Translations under genes and position numbers: made by a program
Part shown: piece after piece, positions 14,125 to 23,734 of the stretch
Layout: each line of letters opens with the position of its first letter
Numbering within the stretch: position 1 is the first letter of the stretch
Assembly: GCA_015060065.1 (NCBI GenBank)
Contig: SUZF01000003.1
Span: 1 to 64,000 of the forward strand
Direction: 5' to 3'
DNA: 64,000 nt
Source of the DNA: Rikenellaceae bacterium
GTDB taxonomy: Bacteria > Bacteroidota > Bacteroidia > Bacteroidales > Rikenellaceae
The notes under the pieces: model-generated
Database searches by the model: none
What the model was told of the DNA's origin: nothing
What the model saw: the letters and a program-made list of their open reading frames with translations, nothing else

Positions 14125-15186
14125 TTACTCGCCAAGGAGTTCCGCCAATTTCTCCTCAACGCTGTGTCCGCGCAGATTCTTGGCTACAATCTTTCCTTCG
14201 GGCGAAATGAGGAAGTTGGTCGGAATCGAGCGAACTCCGTATTGGTTTGCAGAGGGGCAATCTTTGTCTCCATTGACACCGAGAACATTCACCCATGTCA
14301 TACCTTTATCCTCAATGTACGACTTCCATTCATCGGCATTGTTGTCGAGCGATACGCCATAGATCTCAAAGCCCTTGTCGGCATACTTCTTATACGCCTC
14401 GATAAGATAGGGTATCTCGCCACGGCAGGGACCACACCACGTTGCCCAGAAGTCGATAAGCACCCACTTGCCTTCGCCTACGAGCGACGAGAGGGCAACC
14501 TCTTGGTCGTTGGTGTTGGGTGCAACAATTTCGATATAGGAGGCACCGATGGCGGTCTTCTCTTGTGCTGCAATGAGCTCCTCAATCCCCTTCAACATCG
14601 ACGTATTGCGCATAGATGCGGGGAATTCTTCGAGACGCTCACGCAGTTCGTTGATTGATAACTGCGAACTTATCATACGGAAAAGATATGCTCCGAGGAT
14701 ATTATCGATATTCTCCTTTATTGCATTCGAGGTCAGTGCATTGTACTCCTCAATAAGAGCCTGTTGCTCCTCTTCGCTACCACCATTCTGCATCAGTGTA
14801 TGGAAGCGCATCTGGATATCTCTCATCTTACTGTTTATCTCGTTGAAGTTGTCGTTGGCAGGTGTTCCGGATGCAATGTAACTATTGCTCTCCCCATCAA
14901 AGCCAACCTTGATTTTGCCTCTCTCGACAAAAACCGACGCCAGCGGAGACTCATTGTCATCTGTAATCATTGCCAACATAGGTTCATCGAGTGTTCCTTC
15001 AAATGAGAATGCTCCGGTCTCCGGATCAATCTGTGCGGTGGCGAGTGTTCCCTCGTTGCCAAGTGCCGACATCAGATAGAGTTCGCCGACCATATCTTGG
15101 GTAACCGTACCCGAAATGTTGTAATTTACGCCCTTGCAGCCGCATAGTGCGACAATCGCGAGTAGGGCAATCATCAATCTTTTCAT
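14125..15186 (-). CDS. TlpA-like thioredoxin-fold lipoprotein
   Basis: 353 aa with a lipoprotein signal (MKRLMIALLAIVALCGC, Cys17). Residues ~20-110 look like the beta-rich DUF4369-type domain often fused to Bacteroidota TlpA proteins, then a helical linker (~115-215) and an AhpC/TSA-thioredoxin domain with active site WCGPC (Cys251, Cys254), the downstream IPTNFLI cis-Pro segment included. Likely a periplasmic, membrane-anchored thiol-disulfide oxidoreductase, reducing or maturing exported proteins. Last gene of the coaD-lpxD-ruvC run; it starts 19 nt after the ruvC stop. Confidence 0.88.
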   Translation of the reverse strand: MKRLMIALLAIVALCGCKGVNYNISGTVTQDMVGELYLMSALGNEGTLATAQIDPETGAFSFEGTLDEPMLAMITDDNESPLASVFVERGKIKVGFDGESNSYIASGTPANDNFNEINSKMRDIQMRFHTLMQNGGSEEEQQALIEEYNALTSNAIKENIDNILGAYLFRMISSQLSINELRERLEEFPASMRNTSMLKGIEELIAAQEKTAIGASYIEIVAPNTNDQEVALSSLVGEGKWVLIDFWATWCGPCRGEIPYLIEAYKKYADKGFEIYGVSLDNNADEWKSYIEDKGMTWVNVLGVNGDKDCPSANQYGVRSIPTNFLISPEGKIVAKNLRGHSVEEKLAELLGE

Positions 15187-15205
15187 AATTTTTGCAATTT
15201 AGTTG

Positions 15206-15838
15206 TTATTTAATCACTCTCTTTTGTGTTTTTACTTCGCGTTCAGGATTCTCGCGCAGGAACTTTTCCCATGACGAGGTACCTCGCTTTGCTGCCTTTT
15301 TGGCTCCGCCCAGACCCTTCACACGCTCCTCGCCAAGGGCATCGTTCAGCGGACTTGTCGAGGTGAAGTAGTGGCATAGGGCAACCGCCATACCATCCGT
15401 AGCATCCAGTCTTGCGGGCATCTTGTCGATTTTGAGCAAGCGACCTATAACCGAGGCAATCTGCTCTTTCGATGCCGAGCCGGAGCCGCTTATCGCCTGT
15501 TTGATACGTGAGGGTGCATACTCGAATACAGGGCGGTCGTGACTCAATGCCGCAGCCATGGCTACGCCCTGCGCACGACCAAGTTTAAGCATACTCTGCA
15601 CATTCTCGCCAAAGAACGGAGATTCGAGTGCCACCTCTGCCGGTGCATACTCCTCGATGATGGCTCCGACGCGCTGAAAGATGTATCGCAACTTGTCGTA
15701 TGGATCCTTCATTTTGTGCAGGTCTATATCGCCCATCACGACCGAGCGAACCATACGCCCCTCGACCTCCAAGATGCCGTAACCCGTGTAGTTCGTACCG
15801 GGGTCAATGCCCATTATGCGATACTTGCCCTGCGACAT
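15206..15838 (-). CDS. ruvC: Holliday junction resolvase RuvC
   Basis: 210 aa. The RNase H-like core shows the four acidic catalytic positions: Asp in MGIDPG (residue 11), Glu in VALESPFF (residue 71), and the Asp residues in the LDATDGMAVAL segment. RuvC cuts Holliday junctions with RuvAB during recombination repair. A basic tail of ~35 residues (KKAAKRGTSSWEKF...KTQKRVIK) extends past the usual ~170-aa core. ruvA and ruvB are not in this window. The start at 15838 lies 29 nt after the lpxD stop. Confidence 0.95.
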   Translation of the reverse strand: MSQGKYRIMGIDPGTNYTGYGILEVEGRMVRSVVMGDIDLHKMKDPYDKLRYIFQRVGAIIEEYAPAEVALESPFFGENVQSMLKLGRAQGVAMAAALSHDRPVFEYAPSRIKQAISGSGSASKEQIASVIGRLLKIDKMPARLDATDGMAVALCHYFTSTSPLNDALGEERVKGLGGAKKAAKRGTSSWEKFLRENPEREVKTQKRVIK

Positions 15839-15867
15839 GCGTTCCTCGTTTCGAGCAATATCAGGTA

Positions 15868-16902
15868 CTACTCCTCCGACAATTTATTCAGTGCCTTTTC
15901 GAGCGCATCAACTCTGCGTGACAACTCCGGCAGGTTTTTATATACGGCACTCGCGCGGTGGAACGAGATGCCGGGCAGTGCGGGGTAGCCCATACGTACC
16001 TCTCCATCGGGAACACTCTTGTCGATACCGCTCTTCGAGCCAATCTTCACGCAGTTGCCGATGGTTACGTGGTCTGCAATGCCCACCTGACCCGCCAGGA
16101 AGCAGTTGTGACCCACCTTCGAGGTGCCGGCAATACCGGTTTGTGCCGACGAAACGGTGTTCTCGCCCACCTGCACATTGTGACCAATCTGTATAAGGTT
16201 GTCGAGTTTTACACCGCGACGGATAATCGTCGAGTCGGTCTTGGCGCGGTCGATGCAGGTGTTGGCACCAATCTCGACATCGTCTTCGATGATGACATTA
16301 CCCAACTGCGGAATCTTGTCGAAACCACCTTGCGCATTGGGAGCAAAGCCAAAGCCATCGGCACCTATTACTGCTCCGGCATGGAGAATACAATTCTTGC
16401 CCACGCGGCATCCCTCGTAAATCTTCACGCCCGGATAGAGTTTGGTGCCGTCACCGATGACCACTCCGTCGCCAATATATACTTGGGGATAAATCTTCAC
16501 GTTATTACCAATCTTGGCGCCGGCCTCGACTACGGCAAAGTCGCCGACGTAGCAGTTTTCGCCCATCTGCGCCTTCTCCGAAATTGAGCACATCTTGCTG
16601 ATGCCCGTCTTCTGGGGACGTGCGGCATCATACGCTGCCAGCAGTTGCAGGATGCAGGCTCCGACATCTGCCACGCGAATAAGCGTTGCCGATACCGGCT
16701 CTTTGGGTTCGAAATCCTTGCCAACGAGGACAATCGAGGCCTTTGTGGTATAGATATACTGCTCATACTTGGGATTCATCAGGTATGCCAAAGCACCCTC
16801 TTTGCCCTCCTCAATTGAGCCTACGGTGTGTACTTTTGCGTTCTTGTCGCCGACAACCTCGCCTTGGAGCAGTCCGGCAATCATCTCTGCTGTAAATTCC
16901 AT
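15868..16902 (-). CDS. lpxD: UDP-3-O-acylglucosamine N-acyltransferase
   Basis: 344 aa. N-terminal uridine-binding domain (~1-100) followed by a left-handed beta-helix built of hexapeptide repeats (~105-300, e.g. [20 protein letters not shown]) and a C-terminal helix. The catalytic His is expected in the [11 protein letters not shown] segment and the repeated GADGFGF motif is present. It adds the second acyl chain in lipid A synthesis, consistent with an LPS-bearing outer membrane. Its ATG directly abuts the coaD stop codon. Confidence 0.96.
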   Translation of the reverse strand: MEFTAEMIAGLLQGEVVGDKNAKVHTVGSIEEGKEGALAYLMNPKYEQYIYTTKASIVLVGKDFEPKEPVSATLIRVADVGACILQLLAAYDAARPQKTGISKMCSISEKAQMGENCYVGDFAVVEAGAKIGNNVKIYPQVYIGDGVVIGDGTKLYPGVKIYEGCRVGKNCILHAGAVIGADGFGFAPNAQGGFDKIPQLGNVIIEDDVEIGANTCIDRAKTDSTIIRRGVKLDNLIQIGHNVQVGENTVSSAQTGIAGTSKVGHNCFLAGQVGIADHVTIGNCVKIGSKSGIDKSVPDGEVRMGYPALPGISFHRASAVYKNLPELSRRVDALEKALNKLSEE

Positions 16903-17385
16903 CTATCTGTTCAAGTATTTGTTAATATCAACTCCTTGGGGTATGAACTCGCTCACATCGCGTCCGAATGAGAGCAGTTCGCGCACGACACTCGACGAGA
17001 TGTGCGACAACTCGGCAGGCGTGCAGAGAATAACCGTTGAGAGCGAGGGGTAGAGGTGGCGATTGACCGATGCCATGTTCTGCTCATACTCGATGTCGTA
17101 GCCCGTGCGGACACCTCGCACAATGGCACGCGCACCACACTCCTCGGCAAAGTCGCCCGTGAGTGAGCGGTAGGTGCGTACCTCGACGCGCGGATTTGAG
17201 GCATAAACCTCTTCGATGAGTGCTACGCGACTATCGACCGAAAGCAGACCTCGCTTCGAGATGTTGTCGCCAACGCCAATTACAACCCTGTCGAACAGGC
17301 GCAGGGCCTCCTCGACCACTGCGGCGTGTCCTCGCGTGAAGGGGTCAAACGACCCCGGAAAAATAACGATATTCTCTCTCTCCAT
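16903..17385 (-). CDS. coaD: Phosphopantetheine adenylyltransferase
   Basis: 160 aa from ATG 17385 (an upstream in-frame start at 17421 would add twelve poorly conserved residues). FPGSFDPFTRGH contains the T/HxGH-type nucleotidyltransferase signature, and VRGVRTGYDIEYE is the conserved phosphopantetheine-binding segment. It makes dephospho-CoA from 4'-phosphopantetheine and ATP. The chain continues without gap into lpxD. A TATATTTG word ends 5 nt before the ATG (17391-17398, minus), which would give a nearly leaderless mRNA if real. Confidence 0.95.
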   Translation of the reverse strand: MERENIVIFPGSFDPFTRGHAAVVEEALRLFDRVVIGVGDNISKRGLLSVDSRVALIEEVYASNPRVEVRTYRSLTGDFAEECGARAIVRGVRTGYDIEYEQNMASVNRHLYPSLSTVILCTPAELSHISSSVVRELLSFGRDVSEFIPQGVDINKYLNR

Positions 17386-17424
17386 AAACGCAAATATACG
17401 AATATTTCGCAAGTGAGCCACATC

Positions 17425-18015
17425 TTATAGCGTTTTTTTACGTTTTCGGCTATTTTTCAGTTCGATATACTCCGAATAGACTATGCGTGTGTGGGGATTT
17501 GACGAGATAATCTCTTGACGAATCGCCTTGGTGCCGTACTTTATAAATAGGAATTTGCGAGGTACGCGATGTACCACCTGCCGCAGGGTATCGACACTCT
17601 TCACGTGGCACTCCACCGAGTCGCGACGGATAATCCCGTTGATTTCGACCCAGTGGTCACACCACTCGAACAGACGCATGGTGTCGTGTAGTATTATCGT
17701 ATCACGCAGAGGTGTCTTTACGTGCAGTTCGCTCTCCGTCGTACTACGAGCTATGCTCTCCAAGCGTTTTACCTTGATGCCGAGGTTGCGGATGCGACGT
17801 GCATCCTCGGCTCGCAATTGGCGGAACTCGTCACAGCGCAGTTGCAGAGCCTGCACCGATGCGGCAGACTCGTCGAGAGCCGTGCGGTAGAGTTTTGCCT
17901 GCTCCATAAGGGCGGTTTGATTATTGTCAAGGCGTTCCGCCTCGCGGTGTTCCGAAAAGCCCCATATCGCCACGACAGTTGCAATGAGGGCGTAGATTAA
18001 GAGAAATTTTTTCAT
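17425..18015 (-). CDS. Membrane-anchored coiled-coil protein, phage-like (DUF6549-like)
   Basis: 196 aa from ATG 18015. One N-terminal hydrophobic anchor (MKKFLLIYALIATVVAIWGF), then a charged helical stretch (~20-95) likely to form a coiled coil, then a compact C-terminal region with TPLRDTIILHDT, VDTLRQVVHRVPRKFLFIKY and NPHTRIVYSEYIEL. This architecture and wording resemble a Bacteroidota family I know from prophage lysis regions (DUF6549-like, spanin-like layout). No phage gene is nearby; it is the first gene before coaD with its own -7 box at 18064-18071. It may be a domesticated phage remnant. Function unproven; the family name is from memory. Confidence 0.6.
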   Translation of the reverse strand: MKKFLLIYALIATVVAIWGFSEHREAERLDNNQTALMEQAKLYRTALDESAASVQALQLRCDEFRQLRAEDARRIRNLGIKVKRLESIARSTTESELHVKTPLRDTIILHDTMRLFEWCDHWVEINGIIRRDSVECHVKSVDTLRQVVHRVPRKFLFIKYGTKAIRQEIISSNPHTRIVYSEYIELKNSRKRKKTL

Positions 18016-18063
18016 TGTTTTGATATGTTTAGTGATAGGATATTTGCCGGTATGGCCTCGCGC

Positions 18064-18071
18064 CAAAGATA
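18064..18071 (-). promoter_or_regulatory. -7 box upstream of the coiled-coil gene/coaD run
   Basis: TATCTTTG on the minus strand, 48 nt before the ATG at 18015. No clear -33 TTG. Confidence 0.5.
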
Positions 18072-18143
18072 CAATGCCGTAGGTGGCAGGAGTTTCTAAA
18101 TTTTGTAGAAAAAGTGGAGGTTACGGTCAATCTTTGATTGTTG

Positions 18144-18174
18144 TTTGATTTTTCAGAAGAAATTGTTAATTTTG
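18144..18174 (+). promoter_or_regulatory. Promoter of galE
   Basis: TTTG (18144-18147), exactly 19 nt, then TAATTTTG (18167-18174), 29 nt before the galE ATG. Confidence 0.75.
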
Positions 18175-18203
18175 TATCAATGAAAATCTAAAAACAACTA
18201 AAT

Positions 18204-19226
18204 ATGAAACAGTCAGTTTTGGTAAGTGGCGGTGCAGGATATATCGGTTCCCATACCGCTGTGGAGTTAATCAATGCAGGATTTGATGTCGTGATTGCCG
18301 ACAACCTCTCGAATAGCGATATGAGCGGTGTGGAGGGCGTACGCAAAATTACGGGCGTGGATGTTCCCTTCGTGAATGTCGATTGCTGCGACAAGGAGGC
18401 GTTTCGCAAAGTTTTCGAGCAGTACAATTTCGACTCGGTAATCCATTTTGCGGCTTACAAGGCGGTGGGCGAGTCTGTTGCTGACCCGATGAAGTACTAT
18501 CGCAACAACTTGCTCTCGTTCATGAATGTCATCGACCTCATGCGCGAGTTTGGTCGTCACAATATCGTCTTCTCATCGTCGGCTACGGTCTATGGCGAGG
18601 CAGACCAACTCCCCGTGACCGAGCAGACCCCGCGCAAGCCGGCAACCTCGGCATACGGCAACACCAAGCAGATGTGTGAGGATATCCTGCGCGACTCGGT
18701 AACGGCTTATGAGGCTCTGAATGGTATCGCTCTGCGTTACTTTAATCCTATCGGAGCCCACCCGTCGGCTCTTATCGGAGAGTTGCCCCGTGGTGTGCCG
18801 CAGAATCTGGTGCCTTTCATTACGCAGACGGCCGCAGGTGTGCGCGAGTGTTTGAGCATTTTCGGAGATGACTATCCTACACCCGACGGCTCGTGCCTGC
18901 GCGACTATATTGATGTGGTCGATTTGGCAAAGGCTCACGTTGTGGCTATCGCTCGTATGATTGATGGCAAGAGCAAGGCTCGCTACGAGATTTTCAATGT
19001 CGGAACAGGCAACGGAACATCGGTGTTCGAGTTGGTGCGTGGCTTTGAGCGTGTGAATAATCTCAAACTAAACTACAAGGTCGCTCCGCGTCGTCCTGGC
19101 GATGTTGTGGCAATCTGGGCTGATACGGCTCTGGCAAACGAGGAACTCGGCTGGAAGGCAGAGCGCTCGCTTGACGATACGCTTGCTTCGGCGTGGGCGT
19201 GGGAGAAACACGTGCGCGGATTGTAG
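18204..19226 (+). CDS. galE: UDP-glucose 4-epimerase
   Basis: 340 aa extended SDR. NAD-binding GGAGYIGSHT (residues 8-17), the VIHFAAYKAVGES segment, Ser in SSSATVYG and the YxxxK catalytic pair in SAYGNTKQ, followed by LRYFNPIGAHPS typical of GalE. It interconverts UDP-glucose and UDP-galactose, feeding surface polysaccharide synthesis and galactose use. A glycosidase starts 36 nt downstream with no intervening promoter word, so both may be one transcript. Confidence 0.95.
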   Translation: MKQSVLVSGGAGYIGSHTAVELINAGFDVVIADNLSNSDMSGVEGVRKITGVDVPFVNVDCCDKEAFRKVFEQYNFDSVIHFAAYKAVGESVADPMKYYRNNLLSFMNVIDLMREFGRHNIVFSSSATVYGEADQLPVTEQTPRKPATSAYGNTKQMCEDILRDSVTAYEALNGIALRYFNPIGAHPSALIGELPRGVPQNLVPFITQTAAGVRECLSIFGDDYPTPDGSCLRDYIDVVDLAKAHVVAIARMIDGKSKARYEIFNVGTGNGTSVFELVRGFERVNNLKLNYKVAPRRPGDVVAIWADTALANEELGWKAERSLDDTLASAWAWEKHVRGL

Positions 19227-19262
19227 TTTTCTGTTGTTGAGAATATCAAATATAAATAGGAT

Positions 19263-20795
19263 ATGAAGAGATCCATTTTGATTATCTGTGCGTTAGTTGC
19301 ATCATTGGCAGCGGTGGCACAGTCTCCAAAGAGCGAAAAACTTGATAATAAAAAGTTGAATGCCAAACCGGTGCTTACGGGTTATTCGCTGACGTGGGAT
19401 CGTTTCAATCAGGTTAGTCCTGATTTGATGTGTCTCGGTCGTATCAAAACATTGCCTTCGGATCAACTCAAAAGTGATAATTGGTCGATAGGTTGTGAAT
19501 GCCTCGATCGCGATTATGGCAACTTTGACAAGTATCGCTCATATCTGCGACCGTTGGGCATCTCTCACGCCCGTATCCAGAGTGGCTGGGCGCGCACCGA
19601 GCAGAAGAAGGGTCACTACGACTTTGAATGGTTGGACCATATTGTCGATGGAATGATTGCCGAGGGCGTGAAGCCGTGGATGTGTCTTTGCTATGGTAAC
19701 CCTATCTATGGCGGAGCCGAGATGAACCTCGGAGCAAAACTCTTTACCGACGAGAAGACAATGCAGGGCTGGCTCAAATATGTTGAGGCTACGGTTAAGC
19801 ATTTCGAGGGACGTGTCGATGAGTTTGAGATATGGAATGAGGCAAATATGGGTCCCAATAAGCATTGTTGGGCGGAGTATGCCGAACTATTGATGCGTAC
19901 ATCGGAGGTTATACGTCGTGTGCGCCCCGATGCTGAAATTATAGGTATGTGCCTCTCGCGCAATCCGATTGATTTCACGCAGAAAGTTCTCGATATTGTC
20001 AAGGAGCGAGGCCGAATCGAGGATGTGATGGATTGGGTGTCGTTTCATCCCTATAAGAATAATCCCGATATTACGAATGCCGACATCGACGATTTTGTCA
20101 AGGTTGTGCGCTCGTATAATCCCAAGTGGAGATTGTTTGATGGCGAGAGCGGATGCCCTGCCCGTTTGGAATGGACACATGCTATGCGCCACCACGAATG
20201 GACCGAGTATAGCCAGCCGAAGTGGCATTTGCGTCGTATGGCAGGCGATTGGGTACGCGGGATCCGCTATAATCTCTTCACATTTGTCGATTTGATCTAT
20301 CCCAATATGCAGCAATCTTTCGGATTGTTATGTACCTCGCTCGAACACGATGTTGTATATAAGCGTCCGTCGTATCACGCTGTGCGCAATATGGTCAATC
20401 TGCTGGATAATTCGGTAAAGCCCGGTGGCTCGTTGAAATTTAAGGCTCATACAGCACGCGATTTGAATGTTGAGGCTGTGTGTGATAAGAGTGGTAAGCC
20501 TATGGGTGCGATGTTGTGGTTTGGAGATTCGACTCCGAGTAACGATCTCTGCTGGGAGAATGTTACAGTGGTTATTGATGGGCTAAAAGTTAAAGACCCT
20601 GTATATGTCGAGCCGATTACGGGTCGTGTATTCGATATTCCGGATATTAAAGATATGAACTTTGGAGGTCGTCTAAAACTCCCCTCATTGCCTTTGTGGG
20701 ATTCTCCGATATTTGTACTCCCACGTAGCGAGGTCAATTTTGACCCTATTGTTTCGGCTCCCGATAATGGAAGACCAATCGGAGAGAGGTATTAA
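19263..20795 (+). CDS. Secreted clan-A TIM-barrel glycoside hydrolase (GH39-like)
   Basis: 510 aa with a signal peptide (MKRSILIICALVASLAAVAQ). The barrel shows two Glu in clan-A spacing: EIWNEAN (Glu193, acid/base, after strand 4) and LFDGESG (Glu295, nucleophile, after strand 7). A C-terminal beta domain (~390-500) follows. The overall feel is GH39 or a relative (beta-xylosidase, alpha-iduronidase and others), but substrate is not predictable from sequence alone. It follows galE and ends in a strong terminator. An unclassified clan-A family is possible. Confidence 0.75.
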   Translation: MKRSILIICALVASLAAVAQSPKSEKLDNKKLNAKPVLTGYSLTWDRFNQVSPDLMCLGRIKTLPSDQLKSDNWSIGCECLDRDYGNFDKYRSYLRPLGISHARIQSGWARTEQKKGHYDFEWLDHIVDGMIAEGVKPWMCLCYGNPIYGGAEMNLGAKLFTDEKTMQGWLKYVEATVKHFEGRVDEFEIWNEANMGPNKHCWAEYAELLMRTSEVIRRVRPDAEIIGMCLSRNPIDFTQKVLDIVKERGRIEDVMDWVSFHPYKNNPDITNADIDDFVKVVRSYNPKWRLFDGESGCPARLEWTHAMRHHEWTEYSQPKWHLRRMAGDWVRGIRYNLFTFVDLIYPNMQQSFGLLCTSLEHDVVYKRPSYHAVRNMVNLLDNSVKPGGSLKFKAHTARDLNVEAVCDKSGKPMGAMLWFGDSTPSNDLCWENVTVVIDGLKVKDPVYVEPITGRVFDIPDIKDMNFGGRLKLPSLPLWDSPIFVLPRSEVNFDPIVSAPDNGRPIGERY

Positions 20796-20810
20796 ATCCG
20801 GTAATGATGC

Positions 20811-20847
20811 AAAAAGAGGCTGCTCAACACATTGAGCAGCCTCTTTG
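20811..20847. terminator. Terminator between the glycosidase gene and pnp
   Basis: AGAGGCTGCTCAA and TTGAGCAGCCTCT form a 13-bp perfect stem with a CACA loop. A-run on the left and TTT on the right make it useful to both convergent genes. Confidence 0.9.
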
Positions 20848-20882
20848 CGTAGAGTCTATTTCGATTACTCGAAGTCCTTATC

Positions 20883-23099
20883 TTAATGACGAGGGCCGCG
20901 ACGGTCGCCACGCTCTTTGCCTCCCTCACGAGGTTTGCGCTCGCGCTCTACCCAGCCCTCCGGCTTCGGCAGCAGCACGCGGTGCGACAACTTATACTTG
21001 TTGGTCTTCGGATCAACACCGATAAGTTTAACGTCAATCATATCGCCCTCTTTCAGGCCGGTCTCCTCCATGGTCTCGAAACGCTTGTAGTCAATCTCCG
21101 AGATGTGGAGCAGAGCCTCCTTGCCCGGCAGAATCTCTACGAATGCACCGAATGATACAATCGAGGTAATCTTACCGTGGTACTCCTCGCCAACCTCCGG
21201 AATTGCAACGATGCCCTTGATGCGAGCCAATGCTCCGTCAAGAGCCTCCTTGTCGCTACCGAAGATATCAACGATACCCTTATCATCAACCTCGGTGATG
21301 GTGATAGTCGTACCGGTAGTCTTCTGAATATCCTGAATAACCTTACCACCGGGGCCGATAACGGCACCAATCATATCCTGTGGAATGGTAATCTGTACGA
21401 TGCGGGGAACGAAAGGCTTGTAGTCCTCACGCGGAGCCGAGATGCACTCCTCGATCTTGTCCAAGATGTGCATACGACCCTTGCGAGCCTGCTCCAAAGC
21501 GGCTGCCAACACCTCATACGACAGACCATCAACCTTGATATCCATCTGCGTAGCGGTGATGCCGTCACGAGTACCCGTAACCTTGAAGTCCATATCGCCC
21601 AAGTGGTCCTCGTCGCCCAAGATGTCCGACAGAACGGCCCACTTGCCCGACTGCGAGTCGGTGATAAGACCCATAGCAATACCCGAAACAGGCTTCTTCA
21701 ACTTAACGCCTGCATCCATCAGCGCGAGCGTACCAGCACAAACCGTAGCCATCGATGACGAACCATTCGATTCGAGGATGTCCGATACTACGCGAACTGC
21801 ATAGGGATTCTCCTCGCCAACGGGAACCATAGGCTTCAATGCACGCCATGCGAGGTGACCGTGGCCAATCTCACGACGGCTCAAACCGCGCGATGCCTTC
21901 GCCTCACCGGTCGAGAAGGGAGGGAAGTTGTAGTGCAGAACGAACTGCTCGCTGCCCTGAACCAAAACCTCATCCTTAACCTTTTCGTCCATCTTCGTAC
22001 CGAGCGTAACGGTCGTGAGCGACTGCGTTTCGCCACGAGTGAAGAGAGCCGAACCGTGTGCTGCGGGCAGATAATCAACCTCACAGCAGATAGGACGAAT
22101 CTCGTCGGTACGACGACCGTCAAGACGCTTGCCCTCGTCGAGAATCATATTGCGCATAGCCTTCTTCTGTACGTCGTCGTGGAAATATTTGTGGATGAGG
22201 GGAGCCTTCTCAACCAACTCCTCCTCGGTGTAGCGTGATGCAAACTCTGCCTCCAAAGCATCAAACGCCTCCGAGCGCTCATGCTTCATCGTGCCGCTCG
22301 TAGCGATAGCGTAAGCCTTGTCGTAGAGTTCGGCGATGATAGTCTGACGCAACTCCTCGTCGTTGTTCTCGTGGCAGTAGGTGCGCTTAACATCCTTGCC
22401 CAACTCCTTCGAGAGTTCAATCTGAACAGCGCAGTGCTTCTTAATCTCCTCGTGAGCAAACTTGATGGCACCGAGCATAACATCCTCCGATACCTCCTTC
22501 ATCTCACCCTCGACCATCAGGATATTGTCGATGGTACCACCGACCATGATATCCAAATCTACATCCTTCATCTGCGAGAAGGTGGGGTTGATTACATACT
22601 CACCATTGATGCGTGCTACACGCACCTCCGAGATAGGACCGCCAAACGGAATGTCCGAAACGGCGAGAGCAGCCGAAGCGGCAAGACCTGCCAAAGCATC
22701 GGGCTGAATATCCTTGTCAGCCGAAATGAGCGTTACGGTTACATAGACCTCGGCATGGTAGTCCGAGGGGAACAAGGGGCGCAGAGCGCGGTCGATAAGG
22801 CGGGCAACGAGGATTTCGCTGTCGTTAGCCTTACCCTCACGCTTCATAAAGCCTCCGGGGTAGCGACCACAAGCAGCATACTTCTCCTTGTACTCCACTT
22901 GCAGCGGCATAAAGTCGGTTCCTTCCTTCGCGTCTTTTGCGGCAACAACCGTAGCGAGCAACATCGTGTCGCCCTGCTTAACTACGACCGAGCCGTCGGC
23001 CTGTTTTGCGAGTTTTCCTGTTTCAATCATAATCTCTCGGCCGTCTGCCAGAGAGAACGTCTTGCGTACCGGGTGGTACAATTTGTTTTCTTCCATCAT
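20883..23099 (-). CDS. pnp: Polynucleotide phosphorylase
   Basis: 738 aa from ATG 23099 (a TTG at 23111 extends the frame but is a poorer start). Two RNase PH domains (~10-215 and ~315-540), with [23 protein letters not shown] and the phosphate-site TSSMA-like [12 protein letters not shown], a KH domain ([12 protein letters not shown], ~575-600) and an S1 domain ([16 protein letters not shown], ~630-695). It degrades mRNA 3' to 5' phosphorolytically and can add tails. It follows rpsO, the common bacterial order. The Arg/Gly/Glu-rich tail ([14 protein letters not shown]) is a low-complexity end seen in Bacteroidota PNPases. Confidence 0.97.
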   Translation of the reverse strand: MMEENKLYHPVRKTFSLADGREIMIETGKLAKQADGSVVVKQGDTMLLATVVAAKDAKEGTDFMPLQVEYKEKYAACGRYPGGFMKREGKANDSEILVARLIDRALRPLFPSDYHAEVYVTVTLISADKDIQPDALAGLAASAALAVSDIPFGGPISEVRVARINGEYVINPTFSQMKDVDLDIMVGGTIDNILMVEGEMKEVSEDVMLGAIKFAHEEIKKHCAVQIELSKELGKDVKRTYCHENNDEELRQTIIAELYDKAYAIATSGTMKHERSEAFDALEAEFASRYTEEELVEKAPLIHKYFHDDVQKKAMRNMILDEGKRLDGRRTDEIRPICCEVDYLPAAHGSALFTRGETQSLTTVTLGTKMDEKVKDEVLVQGSEQFVLHYNFPPFSTGEAKASRGLSRREIGHGHLAWRALKPMVPVGEENPYAVRVVSDILESNGSSSMATVCAGTLALMDAGVKLKKPVSGIAMGLITDSQSGKWAVLSDILGDEDHLGDMDFKVTGTRDGITATQMDIKVDGLSYEVLAAALEQARKGRMHILDKIEECISAPREDYKPFVPRIVQITIPQDMIGAVIGPGGKVIQDIQKTTGTTITITEVDDKGIVDIFGSDKEALDGALARIKGIVAIPEVGEEYHGKITSIVSFGAFVEILPGKEALLHISEIDYKRFETMEETGLKEGDMIDVKLIGVDPKTNKYKLSHRVLLPKPEGWVERERKPREGGKERGDRRGPRH

Positions 23100-23169
23100 A
23101 TTTTCGTCCAAAAAAATTAAAACTTTCGTCTTTGTTCGTCATCAATCTTTTGTGCTTCGCGCATTATGC

Positions 23170-23233
23170 GCGCCCGCACAAAAAAAGAGGAAGAGGGCGT
23201 GACTCGGCATATAAATCCGGTCCCTTCCCTCTT
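23170..23233 (-). terminator. Terminator or attenuator between rpsO and pnp
   Basis: On the minus strand AGAGGGAAGGG pairs with the CCCTCTTCCTCT side across a ~27-nt loop and ends in TTTTTTT. It lies just after the rpsO stop (23247), so pnp expression probably depends on read-through or its own weak promoter. Confidence 0.6.
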
Positions 23234-23246
23234 CGTCTTCGACCTC

Positions 23247-23519
23247 TTATTTGCGGAGGTTGAGAGTCTTGACGATTGCGCGGTAACGCTCGATGTCAAT
23301 CTCCTTCAAGTACTCCAACAACTGGCGACGCTTACCTACGAGGCGCAGCAGCGAACGCTGCGTTCCGAAGTCGTGCTTGTTGCGTTTGAGGTGCTCCGTA
23401 AGGTGGCTGATACGGTACGAAAACAACGCGATCTGGCTCTCTGGCGAACCGGTGTCGGTGTTAGACTTTCCGTACTTGCCGAAAAGCTCTTGCTTTTTTT
23501 CTGCTGATAAATAAGCCAT
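23247..23519 (-). CDS. rpsO: Ribosomal protein uS15
   Basis: 90 aa from ATG 23519; the frame is open nine codons further but [17 protein letters not shown] is the family N-terminus. [29 protein letters not shown] and the RRQLLEYLK end are diagnostic. It binds the 16S rRNA central domain. A TTG-N19-TACCTTTG promoter is at 23590-23619. Confidence 0.98.
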   Translation of the reverse strand: MAYLSAEKKQELFGKYGKSNTDTGSPESQIALFSYRISHLTEHLKRNKHDFGTQRSLLRLVGKRRQLLEYLKEIDIERYRAIVKTLNLRK

Positions 23520-23589
23520 TGTATTAAAAAGTTTATTTAGTTCCACTCTACGACGTATTCTCCTTACCGAATCACGCCAGAGCGTGGCG

Positions 23590-23619
23590 CAAAGGTAGTA
23601 ATATAAATCGAATCGACAA
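23590..23619 (-). promoter_or_regulatory. Promoter of rpsO
   Basis: Minus-strand TTG (23617-23619), 19 nt, TACCTTTG (23590-23597), 71 nt upstream of rpsO. Confidence 0.65.
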
Positions 23620-23702
23620 GCAAAAACAGGTTAATTTTCTTCGATTTAAGCACTTTTGCATCTCATTTTGCCCGCACGTGGTACTGTCCGACAAAAAAAT
23701 CG

Positions 23703-23710
23703 TATCTTTG
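23703..23710 (+). promoter_or_regulatory. -7 box of apbE
   Basis: TATCTTTG, 24 nt before the apbE ATG at 23735. The -33 position reads ACTG, a partial match. Confidence 0.55.
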
Positions 23711-23734
23711 TTGCAACTAAAAGACTCTTCGAAG

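Noticed and set aside
18204..20795. galE plus glycosidase considered as a polysaccharide utilisation locus
   Set aside because: No SusC/SusD pair, regulator or further carbohydrate enzymes adjacent.
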